Shown: positions 25,564 to 31,597 of the stretch, piece after piece
Layout: each line of letters begins with the position of its first letter
How positions within the stretch are numbered: position 1 is the first letter of the stretch
Source of the DNA: UBA1494_A sp963973975
GTDB lineage: Bacteria; Bacteroidota; Bacteroidia; Flavobacteriales_E; Vicingaceae
Length of the DNA: 64,000 nucleotides
NCBI GenBank assembly: GCA_963973975.1
Contig: CAXBCF010000001.1
Coordinates: 1 to 64,000 of the forward strand
Reading direction: 5' to 3'
The notes under the pieces: model-generated
The model's database searches: none
The model's input: only the letters and a program-made list of their open reading frames with translations
What the model was told of the DNA's origin: nothing
Translations under genes and position numbers: made by a program

Positions 25564-26238
25564 ATGGCAGCAAACAAAATACTTATTGTCAATGAAAGTA
25601 AACAAGAGTTTATTTCGTTGGCAAAATTTTTAGAGAAGGAAGGATTAAAAATAGAATCTGTTGAAAATAGTAAGTTATTGCGGTCAAAAATTAAAGAGTT
25701 TGAACCAGACATTATACTATTGCCGTTAGATTTGAGCACCTCAAATGGCATTGATTTGTGTCAACGACTAAAAACAGAAGAAAGCATTGATAAAACTTTT
25801 ATTATACTATTCAGCAATCGAAAAGAAGAGTTCGCTTTAATTGCAGGTTTAGAGTCTGGTGCAGATGATTTTTTATTCCAACCCATTCATGAAAGATTAT
25901 TGCTAAGCAGAATTAAAGCTTTGCTTAGAAGAAAAAAATGGGACAGTAAAGATTTAAAGGAACAGGCGTTAATCATAGATCATGAGCGATACCTCATCAT
26001 CAAAGATGGTGTAGAATACTATTTACCTAAAAAAGAATTTGAAATTTTATCGTTGTTGTTTTCAAAACCAAACAAGGTATTTTCTCGAGAAGAAATAAAA
26101 AATGCCATTTGGGAGAATTTTGAAAAAGTAAGGGGACGCACTGTGGACGTTCACATTCGAAAAATTAGAGAAAAAATTGGAGAAGGTTTAATTGCAACCG
26201 TAAAAGGAGTTGGTTATCGATTGGATCTTGCTTCTTAA
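25564..26238 (+). CDS. Atypical PhoB/OmpR-type response regulator lacking the phosphorylation site
   Basis: The 224-residue protein has a receiver domain (about 1-125) and a winged-helix DNA-binding domain (about 130-222, with REEIKNAIWE and GRTVDVHIRKIREKIG). The receiver keeps the fold but not the chemistry. The acidic pair is N10-E11 instead of two acids, the phosphorylated Asp is replaced by Pro in PDIILLPLDLS (P54), the switch Thr is Ser84 and the invariant Lys is Gln106 in FLFQPI. It should therefore act without phosphorylation, as known for other atypical regulators. No histidine kinase is adjacent. It is divergent from the Na/Pi cotransporter, a plausible target. Confidence 0.9.
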   Translation: MAANKILIVNESKQEFISLAKFLEKEGLKIESVENSKLLRSKIKEFEPDIILLPLDLSTSNGIDLCQRLKTEESIDKTFIILFSNRKEEFALIAGLESGADDFLFQPIHERLLLSRIKALLRRKKWDSKDLKEQALIIDHERYLIIKDGVEYYLPKKEFEILSLLFSKPNKVFSREEIKNAIWENFEKVRGRTVDVHIRKIREKIGEGLIATVKGVGYRLDLAS

Positions 26239-26927
26239 AAATTAAGTGGACTAATTTTAATTTCTTCCACCAAGGTGCTTTTTGAGAAAGAAGGGATCAA
26301 TGCTACTAATTTTGCAATGTCAGTAGGATGAATCATTTCTTGCTTGTTTGCGGTGCTTACATCCCATGAAGATGTATCAACTGCTCCGGGGTAAATTCCA
26401 CAAACCTTCACTCCTTGCTCCCTCAATTCAGCTCTCAAAGCATCCGTCCAAGCTTTTAGTGCATGTTTTGAAATTGAGTAATTACTAGCAAAAGGAGCAG
26501 CGTTGATTGACATCACAGAACCAATATTGACAATGCAAGCACATTGGCTTTTCTTTAAAGTTGGGAGTAAATATTTGCTTAGTTCTACGGCTGCAAATAA
26601 ATTAACTTCAAGCATTTCCTGTAATTCATGATAATCGGTTTCACTTGATTTATTTTCTCTATAAATCCCGACATTATTCACCAATAAATCCAAAGGCATG
26701 TCGGAATTAATTTTTTTAAAAAGCTGCTGCCTTTCCAATGGATTTTTTAAATCACAAATAAGGTAGTTGATTGTCAGATGAGAGTGCTTTTGCTGAAGTT
26801 CAGAAACAAACTGAAACAACTCTTTTTCACCGGATGAAATCAATGTTAAATCCCAAGAATTATTTGCTAATTCTGATACAATTGCTTTTCCAATTCCTCT
26901 ACTAGCTCCTGTAATTAATGCTTTCAT
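26235..26927 (-). CDS. Short-chain dehydrogenase/reductase
   Basis: This classical SDR has 230 residues, with the NAD(P) loop ALITGASRGIGKAI, the NNVG motif in LLVNNVGIYRE, catalytic serine in IVNIGSVMSINAA and the YSISK Tyr-Lys pair. It is probably an NADP-linked carbonyl/alcohol oxidoreductase of unknown substrate. I use the ATG giving MKALITGASRG; an alternative ATG lies three codons upstream. The stop overlaps the convergent response-regulator gene by 4 bp, and it is divergent from the next glycosyltransferase gene with a 35-bp gap. Confidence 0.88.
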   Translation of the reverse strand: MKALITGASRGIGKAIVSELANNSWDLTLISSGEKELFQFVSELQQKHSHLTINYLICDLKNPLERQQLFKKINSDMPLDLLVNNVGIYRENKSSETDYHELQEMLEVNLFAAVELSKYLLPTLKKSQCACIVNIGSVMSINAAPFASNYSISKHALKAWTDALRAELREQGVKVCGIYPGAVDTSSWDVSTANKQEMIHPTDIAKLVALIPSFSKSTLVEEIKISPLNF

Positions 26928-26962
26928 TAGGCTCAAATTTAAGTAAATTGGTCGATTAAAAA

Positions 26963-28039
26963 ATGAGCAAAAAGAAGCGAATTTTAGTCAGTCCGTTGAA
27001 TTGGGGTTTAGGTCATGCCAGTAGGTGTATTCCCATCATTCGAATGCTCCTGAAAAATGAAGCTGAAGTCATTATTGCAACTGAAGGTGCTTCATTAAGA
27101 TTGCTTCAAGAAGAATTTCCAGAACTTATTTTTATCGAACTAAGTCCGATTAATCTAAGCTATTCCAAATACCTTCCCATGACTGTGTCTATGGGACTTC
27201 AAACTCCTAAACTGATTAAAAGTATAGGAAAAGAACATCAAGAGCTTGAACGATTAATTTCTGAACATCAAATTGATGGAGTAATTTCGGATAATCGATA
27301 TGGAATGTATTCAAATAAAATTCCTTCTATCATTATCAGTCATCAACTATTTATACAAACTCCATTTCTACAAAAAACTTTAAGAAAACTAATTCAAAAA
27401 TTCTTGAAAAAGTTTAATGCCTGCTGGATTCCAGATTATTCCAATTATAGTAACCTAAGCGGAAAACTTTCGCATGAAAATGTTTCGATAAAAAACACTG
27501 TTTTTATTGGTCCTTTATCTCGTTTTGAAAAAACTGAAGTTCCGGACTTTGTTCATAAACGTCCACTTATGATTGTTTTATCAGGGCCTGAACCGAATAG
27601 AACATTATTTGAAAAAAAACTTTTAAAACAACTACAAAATTGCAAAATTGACACACTACTTGTAAGAGGTTTGCCCGAAGAGGAAAGCAGTAATTTGAAA
27701 GTGCCAAAGTGGGTAAATGTTTTGCCACACCTTTCTTCTGAAACCATGCAAAACGAATTAATGCACTCTGAAATGATTCTTTGTCGATCAGGATATTCTT
27801 CCATTATGGACTTAGCTGCTTTGGGTAAAAAGGCTATTTTAATCCCCACTAAAGGTCAAACAGAACAAATCTATCTAGCTAAGTACTTAATGTCAGAAAG
27901 TTATTTTTACAGCACAACAGAAACCCTTTTGAATTTGGAAAAAGATTTAGTTAAAGCCAAAAATTACAAGGGCATTCCGAATTTCAATCAAGAAAATAAT
28001 TTGGAAGAAGTAATTAGTGATTTTTTGACGAGGTGTTAA
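26963..28039 (+). CDS. MurG-like glycosyltransferase (GT-B fold)
   Basis: The 358-residue protein opens with ILVSPLNWGLGHASRCIPIIRML, a glycine-rich loop like that of MurG and related GT28-type enzymes. The second lobe has MILCRSGYSSIMDLAALGKKAILIPTKGQTEQIYLAKYL, matching the donor-binding G-Q-x-E-Q region. It is too different from MurG itself to be the peptidoglycan enzyme, and probably transfers a sugar in envelope glycan or glycolipid synthesis. It has a short divergent promoter region with the SDR gene and ends just before the tRNA-Pro region. Confidence 0.78.
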   Translation: MSKKKRILVSPLNWGLGHASRCIPIIRMLLKNEAEVIIATEGASLRLLQEEFPELIFIELSPINLSYSKYLPMTVSMGLQTPKLIKSIGKEHQELERLISEHQIDGVISDNRYGMYSNKIPSIIISHQLFIQTPFLQKTLRKLIQKFLKKFNACWIPDYSNYSNLSGKLSHENVSIKNTVFIGPLSRFEKTEVPDFVHKRPLMIVLSGPEPNRTLFEKKLLKQLQNCKIDTLLVRGLPEEESSNLKVPKWVNVLPHLSSETMQNELMHSEMILCRSGYSSIMDLAALGKKAILIPTKGQTEQIYLAKYLMSESYFYSTTETLLNLEKDLVKAKNYKGIPNFNQENNLEEVISDFLTRC

Positions 28040-28086
28040 TTAAAAAAGCTAATCATTTAACTAATAAACAGTTGGCTATTTAGTTA

Positions 28087-28103
28087 GTCGGAATGAGTGG
28101 ATT
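28087..28103 (-). repeat. Copy of the tRNA-Pro 3' end
   Basis: This 17-bp stretch matches the last bases of the tRNA-Pro gene (28180-28196) at 16 of 17 positions. It lies 93 bp downstream of the tRNA in the transcription direction. It could be the remnant of a second tRNA-Pro or a scar of integration; no att-site partner or integrase is visible. Confidence 0.45.
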
Positions 28104-28142
28104 GCCTGTGGCCATCCATTTTTGAGGTTTACTCAAAAACCT

Positions 28143-28170
28143 AAAGCCTGCTAATTTCATAGCAGGCTTT
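28143..28170 (-). terminator. Terminator hairpin after tRNA-Pro
   Basis: AAAGCCTGCTA and TAGCAGGCTTT form a perfect 11-bp stem with a 6-nt loop. It is 11 nt downstream of the tRNA-Pro 3' end. On the minus strand it is followed by AGGTTTTTGAG, a modest T-tract. It could also stop transcription from the convergent glycosyltransferase gene. Confidence 0.65.
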
Positions 28171-28180
28171 AAGTTTTTGG

Positions 28181-28255
28181 TCGGGATGAGTGGATTCGAA
28201 CCACCGCTCTCGCGCCCCCCAGACGCGCACTTTAACCGGACTAAGCTACATCCCG
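28181..28255 (-). tRNA. tRNA-Pro(GGG)
   Basis: On the minus strand the acceptor strands CGGGATG and CATCCCG pair fully. The D stem is GCTT/AAGT, the anticodon stem CGCGT/GCGCG encloses loop CTGGGGG with anticodon GGG, and the T arm is GGTGG-TTCGAAT-CCACT. The length is 75 nt with discriminator A. No CCA is encoded (the next bases are CC). Its first 18 nt are repeated at 28576 and 28914 as part of the tandem unit beside it. Confidence 0.95.
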
Positions 28256-28265
28256 TAATAATTTG

Positions 28266-28273
28266 CAAAGTTA
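28266..28273 (-). promoter_or_regulatory. Putative -7 box of tRNA-Pro, sharing bases with the GIY-YIG stop codon
   Basis: On the minus strand TAACTTTG matches TAnnTTTG and lies 10 nt before the tRNA 5' end. Its first three bases are the TAA stop codon of the GIY-YIG gene, so that gene runs straight into the tRNA promoter. The same box recurs at each repeat junction. No TTTG box is obvious upstream. Confidence 0.45.
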
Positions 28274-28507
28274 ATCGATGTCATTTAAAAATCGACCTGC
28301 ACCTCTCTTTTTTATTTGTCGCTCTCTATGAACAGCCTCAATTCTAGTAGTAAATTCTTCCTTATATTTTAAAATCCAGGGAATTCCATAAGAAGTAGAT
28401 TTTACCATACCTAAATTATGACGTGAAATTCTGTAATCAATGTTTTCAGTGTGTCCCACATAAAAACGCTGCTTGGTTTCACTAAAAAGTATATATGTAC
28501 AATACAT
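28271..28507 (-). CDS. GIY-YIG nuclease domain protein, copy 1
   Basis: The 78-residue protein is a single GIY-YIG domain of the small UPF0213/YhbQ-like type. It shows CTYIL for GIY, FYVGHT for YIG, the catalytic arginine region in DYRISRHN, and the glutamate helix EAVHRERQIKKR. Proteins of this type are predicted endonucleases; few have a proven role. Its stop codon overlaps the tRNA-Pro -7 box, so gene and tRNA are physically fused in layout. It is identical to the copy in the next repeat unit. No clear promoter of its own is seen. A selfish, homing-like role is possible but unproven. Confidence 0.85.
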   Translation of the reverse strand: MYCTYILFSETKQRFYVGHTENIDYRISRHNLGMVKSTSYGIPWILKYKEEFTTRIEAVHRERQIKKRGAGRFLNDID

Positions 28508-28575
28508 TGAATTTTTTTAGAATGAAACGCACTTTAATCATGCTTGCAGCTTGACAGGCCTGCCACGCTTTGCGT

Positions 28576-28913
28576 GGACTAAGCTACATCCCGTAATAAT
28601 TTGCAAAGTTAATCGATGTCATTTAAAAATCGACCTGCACCTCTCTTTTTTATTTGTCGCTCTCTATGAACAGCCTCAATTCTAGTAGTAAATTCTTCCT
28701 TATATTTTAAAATCCAGGGAATTCCATAAGAAGTAGATTTTACCATACCTAAATTATGACGTGAAATTCTGTAATCAATGTTTTCAGTGTGTCCCACATA
28801 AAAACGCTGCTTGGTTTCACTAAAAAGTATATATGTACAATACATTGAATTTTTTTAGAATGAAACGCACTTTAATCATGCTTGCAGCTTGACAGGCCTG
28901 CCACGCTTTGCGT
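28576..28913. repeat. 338-bp tandem repeat, unit 2
   Basis: By eye this unit is identical base for base to unit 1. It begins with GGACTAAGCTACATCCCG, the reverse complement of the first 18 nt of tRNA-Pro, without the rest of the tRNA. Perfect identity means a very recent duplication, active homogenisation or an assembly artefact. Confidence 0.92.
28609..28845 (-). CDS. GIY-YIG nuclease domain protein, copy 2
   Basis: This gene is identical in sequence to copy 1 and sits in the second 338-bp repeat unit. It keeps all the GIY-YIG residues (CTYIL, FYVGHT, arginine in DYRISRHN, glutamate in EAVHRERQ), so both copies should be active if expressed. Downstream on the minus strand it runs into a duplicated tRNA-Pro promoter and 18-nt tRNA 5' end that leads to a hairpin, not to a tRNA. 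This could produce a short non-functional transcript. Confidence 0.85.
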   Translation of the reverse strand: MYCTYILFSETKQRFYVGHTENIDYRISRHNLGMVKSTSYGIPWILKYKEEFTTRIEAVHRERQIKKRGAGRFLNDID

Positions 28914-28965
28914 GGACTAAGCTACATCCCGTAATAATTTGCAAAGTTAATCGATGTCATTTAAA
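28914..28965. repeat. Partial third copy of the tandem unit (52 bp)
   Basis: The first 52 bp of the unit recur here: 18 nt of the tRNA 5' end, the -7 box and the last codons of the GIY-YIG frame (through TCATTTAAA). Sequence then diverges. The pattern is thus DR-unit-DR-unit-DR with a 52-bp direct repeat. Confidence 0.85.
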
Positions 28966-29012
28966 CATTCAGTTGCTATTTGTTTTTTATTCCAAAGAAA
29001 AAATTGGTGTAT

Positions 29013-29408
29013 TTATTCTAATTTCTCCAGAAGGAAAGTGAATTTCAAAGTACTGGTATCAACTCCATCAATTTGTAATTCATACTGCCCATTTTCCAAT
29101 TTAGTTGAAGTTGTTGGGGGTATGTGAATGAATTTTCGTTCTTCAACCATGAAGTTTAAATCCATTTCTTCATATGCACTTTGAAAGCTTTTGGAAATAC
29201 TTGTCTTCTTTCTCTCCAAAGACCCATAATAAACACTTTCATTACCTGTAGTGATGTTAAAACTATCCAATTGAAAATTGCTTTTGTTGTTAATTCTCAA
29301 CTCTACATCAAAAGGATTGGGATCTACAAAAGTTCGTTGACTGTCTAGCTCCTCATCACAAGCCACAAAAAAAGCCAAAGAAAATAGAACTGCTAGTTGC
29401 TTTATCAT
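29013..29408 (-). CDS. Small lipoprotein of unknown function
   Basis: The 131-residue product has a lipoprotein signal (LAVLFSLAFFVAC, cysteine at residue 17) and a beta-rich mature part (FDVELRINNKSNFQLDSFNITTGN, TLKFTFLLEK) without a recognisable family. Its ATG overlaps the trpS stop codon (ATGA arrangement), so translation is probably coupled to trpS, although no functional link is evident. It ends about 47 bp from the tandem repeat region. Confidence 0.7.
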   Translation of the reverse strand: MIKQLAVLFSLAFFVACDEELDSQRTFVDPNPFDVELRINNKSNFQLDSFNITTGNESVYYGSLERKKTSISKSFQSAYEEMDLNFMVEERKFIHIPPTTSTKLENGQYELQIDGVDTSTLKFTFLLEKLE

Positions 29409-30394
29409 GCATTTGAATTGTAACCCAACTTCTCTCGAACTCGATTTAAAACAGGAATTGCAACCTTTCTAGCCTTTTCAGCTCCAATTTTAAGAAGTGC
29501 GTCAATTTTTTCTGGAGAATTCATTAAAATCGCATAGTTCTCACGTTCACCTTTATATTTTTCAAGAATCAATTCAAATAACTCCTGCTTTGCATGCCCA
29601 TAGCCATAGTTCCCTGCAAGATAGTTTTTACGCATATTTTTAAGTTGATCCTCATCTGCTAAAAGTGAATACAGCGCAAATACATTGCAAGTTTCGGGAA
29701 CTTTCGATTCTTCCAATGCTCTACTATCTGTTTCAATTCGCATGACCGCTTTTCTCAACTGTTTTTCAGGTAAAAAGATATTCAAGTAATTGTTATAACT
29801 TTTACTCATTTTCCTACCATCCGTTCCGGGAACTAACATGACTTTTTCATCAATAAGCGGCTCAGGTACAACGAAAGTATCACCGTATTTGTGGTTAAAT
29901 GAAGATGCAATGTCTCTGGTCATTTCCAAATGCTGCTTTTGGTCTTTCCCTACTGGAACATAGGCTGCATCGTACAAAATAATATCTGCTGCCATCAAAA
30001 CTGGATAATCAAATAGCCCTGCATTTACATCGGCAAGATTTTCTGATTTATCTTTAAAAGAGTGGGCATTAGCCAACATTGGAAATGGAGTAAAACAATT
30101 TAGGTACCAAGTCAATTCACATACTTCTGGCACATCAGACTGGCGATAAAAAACATTTTTTTCAGTATCAAATCCAAAAGCTAACCATGCAGCGGCAACA
30201 GCGCGCACATTTTGACGACGAATTTCAGCGTCTTTTACTGTAGTTAATGAATGTAGGTCTGCGATGAAAAAAAATGCCTCATTATCAGATTTTTGAGACA
30301 ATTTAACCCCAGGTGCTATTGCTCCTAGAATGTTGCCTAAATGCACTTCTCCACTTTCACCCGAACTTTGAATTCCTGTAAGTATTCTTGCCAT
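29405..30394 (-). CDS. trpS: Tryptophan-tRNA ligase
   Basis: TrpRS charges tRNA-Trp. The 329-residue protein has the class I HIGH equivalent as GEVHLGNILGA near residue 18 and KMSKS in GTDGRKMSKSYNN near 195. ILTGIQSSGE at the N-terminus, ADIILYDAAYVPVGKDQKQHLEMTRDIA in the middle and the helical C-terminus fit bacterial TrpRS. It is divergent from plsC with a 35-bp gap and is followed by a coupled lipoprotein gene. Confidence 0.98.
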   Translation of the reverse strand: MARILTGIQSSGESGEVHLGNILGAIAPGVKLSQKSDNEAFFFIADLHSLTTVKDAEIRRQNVRAVAAAWLAFGFDTEKNVFYRQSDVPEVCELTWYLNCFTPFPMLANAHSFKDKSENLADVNAGLFDYPVLMAADIILYDAAYVPVGKDQKQHLEMTRDIASSFNHKYGDTFVVPEPLIDEKVMLVPGTDGRKMSKSYNNYLNIFLPEKQLRKAVMRIETDSRALEESKVPETCNVFALYSLLADEDQLKNMRKNYLAGNYGYGHAKQELFELILEKYKGERENYAILMNSPEKIDALLKIGAEKARKVAIPVLNRVREKLGYNSNA

Positions 30395-30429
30395 CCTGCG
30401 AAATTACATATTTGTCCTATTTTTGACGC

Positions 30430-31164
30430 ATGCAATTATTGAAAGGATTTTTTGGGATGATTTGGAAGTTTTACTTTTTGCTCGTAGTAGCAATTAGCCT
30501 TCTCATCCTATATCCCTTCTACTTTGTATTACTTCAAAATGAAAGGTATTTTAAAAAAGGCTTTCAATTAATTCGAGTACAGACTAAGTTTATCTTGTTC
30601 ATGGTGGGAATTCGGGTACACGTTGAAGGATCAATCCCTGATGATGAAAACACAAGTTACATTATTTGCCCCAATCACAGTTCCTACTTAGATATTTTAA
30701 TTCTTTATTATAGCCTTCCAAATTATTTTATCTTTTTGGGGAAACAAGAGTTAGGAAAAGTGCCCATTTTTAATATTTTCTTTAAAAAAATGAATCTTTT
30801 AGTCAATAGAACAAATGCTAAAGCGGCACATGATGCCATTAAGAAAGCATGTGAAAGGATTGAAAAGGGAGATAACATTGTAATTTTTCCTGAAGGAACG
30901 ATACCTAATAGCGTTCCGACCATGAAGGCTTTTAAAAACGGTGCATTTAAAGTTGCTAAAGAATTAGGCATTAGTATTGTTCCTGTGAGCTTTAAGGATA
31001 ATTACAAAATCTTAGAAGACAGCATGAAAATATCTGCTAATTGTTGTTTCGGAAAAGCAAGAGTTTATATTCATCCACCCATCTCTGCTGCTGAACATTC
31101 CAAAATGGATTTAGTAGCTTTGCGGGAGAAAACCAAAATCATTATTGCTTCAAAATTAGATTAA
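30430..31164 (+). CDS. plsC: 1-acyl-sn-glycerol-3-phosphate acyltransferase
   Basis: PlsC adds the second acyl chain to lysophosphatidic acid at the inner membrane in phospholipid synthesis. The 244-residue protein has an N-terminal membrane helix (FYFLLVVAISLLILYPFYFVLL), the catalytic H-x4-D motif in CPNHSSYLDI (H83, D88), a substrate-binding GKQELGKVPIF and the FPEGT block in IVIFPEGTIPNS. A -7-like TATTTTTG ends only 4 nt before the ATG, so the start might lie at the internal ATG of MIWKFYF. gatC follows after 6 bp. Confidence 0.9.
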   Translation: MQLLKGFFGMIWKFYFLLVVAISLLILYPFYFVLLQNERYFKKGFQLIRVQTKFILFMVGIRVHVEGSIPDDENTSYIICPNHSSYLDILILYYSLPNYFIFLGKQELGKVPIFNIFFKKMNLLVNRTNAKAAHDAIKKACERIEKGDNIVIFPEGTIPNSVPTMKAFKNGAFKVAKELGISIVPVSFKDNYKILEDSMKISANCCFGKARVYIHPPISAAEHSKMDLVALREKTKIIIASKLD

Positions 31165-31170
31165 TTAAAT

Positions 31171-31461
31171 ATGGCTGTAGATTCCAAAACTTTCGATCGT
31201 ATTGCCCAGTTGGCAAAACTTGAATTTAATGAAGAAGAAAAAATTTCCATTCTTGGAGACATGAATAAAATGGTGGATTTCATCAATAAATTGGAAGAAG
31301 TAGATACTACTGGCATCGAACCTCTTATTTACCTATTGGATGAAAAAACAACTTTGCGTCCAGATGAAGTAAAGCAAACCATTACTCAGGCAGAAGCATT
31401 AAAAAATGCCCCTGATAAAGATTCAGACTTTATCAAAGTTCCAAAGGTAATGGAGCAGTAA
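31171..31461 (+). CDS. gatC: Aspartyl/glutamyl-tRNA amidotransferase subunit C
   Basis: GatC is the small stabilising subunit of GatCAB, which converts misacylated Glu-tRNA(Gln) or Asp-tRNA(Asn) to the correct form. The 96-residue protein shows the family pattern IAQLAKLEFNEEEKISILGDMNKMVDFINKLEEVDT and the C-terminal LRPDEV...NAPDKDSDFIKVPKVME. It lies 6 bp behind plsC, likely in one transcript. gatA and gatB are not in the window. Confidence 0.95.
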   Translation: MAVDSKTFDRIAQLAKLEFNEEEKISILGDMNKMVDFINKLEEVDTTGIEPLIYLLDEKTTLRPDEVKQTITQAEALKNAPDKDSDFIKVPKVMEQ

Positions 31462-31499
31462 TTTAAATTCATCACCATTTTTCTTGGTTAAACTTTAAT

Positions 31500-31590
31500 G
31501 GAACACGGATGACGCAGATTCGGCAGATAATCGCGGATTAAATTACGTTATCATAATAATCATAAAAAATCAGCGACATCTGTGTTTCAT
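31500..31590. repeat. Imperfect palindromic intergenic element (GAACACGGATG type)
   Basis: The left arm GAACACGGATGACGCAG (31501-31517) is matched by CAGCGACATCTGTGTTTC near 31571-31588, with direct sub-repeats (GATTCGGCAGAT, ATCGCGGATTA) and ATCATAATAATCAT inside. It fills the gap between the convergent gatC and SGNH genes. I recall similar GGATGACGC-rich palindromes as dispersed repeats in this phylum; a genome-wide count is needed to confirm this here. Confidence 0.5.
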
Positions 31591-31597
31591 CTAATAG

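Larger units (their letters stand above)
28238..28575. repeat. 338-bp tandem repeat, unit 1
   Basis: The unit starts within the tRNA-Pro gene (its first 18 nt), then carries the tRNA promoter, a complete GIY-YIG gene and half of a hairpin (CCACGC-TTT-GCGTGG, 28563-28577). It is followed directly by an apparently identical second unit with an exact 338-bp period. Confidence 0.92.

Noticed and set aside
26963..28039. murG
   Set aside because: The fold and loops are MurG-like, but conserved MurG motifs differ and no mur or fts genes are next to it.
28080..28268. Small protein gene across tRNA-Pro on the minus strand
   Set aside because: The frame is made of tRNA, terminator hairpin and tRNA-end copy; the translation has no family features.
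28238..28965. CRISPR array
   Set aside because: The repeats are 338 bp with coding content and no unique spacers between short repeats; no cas genes are near.
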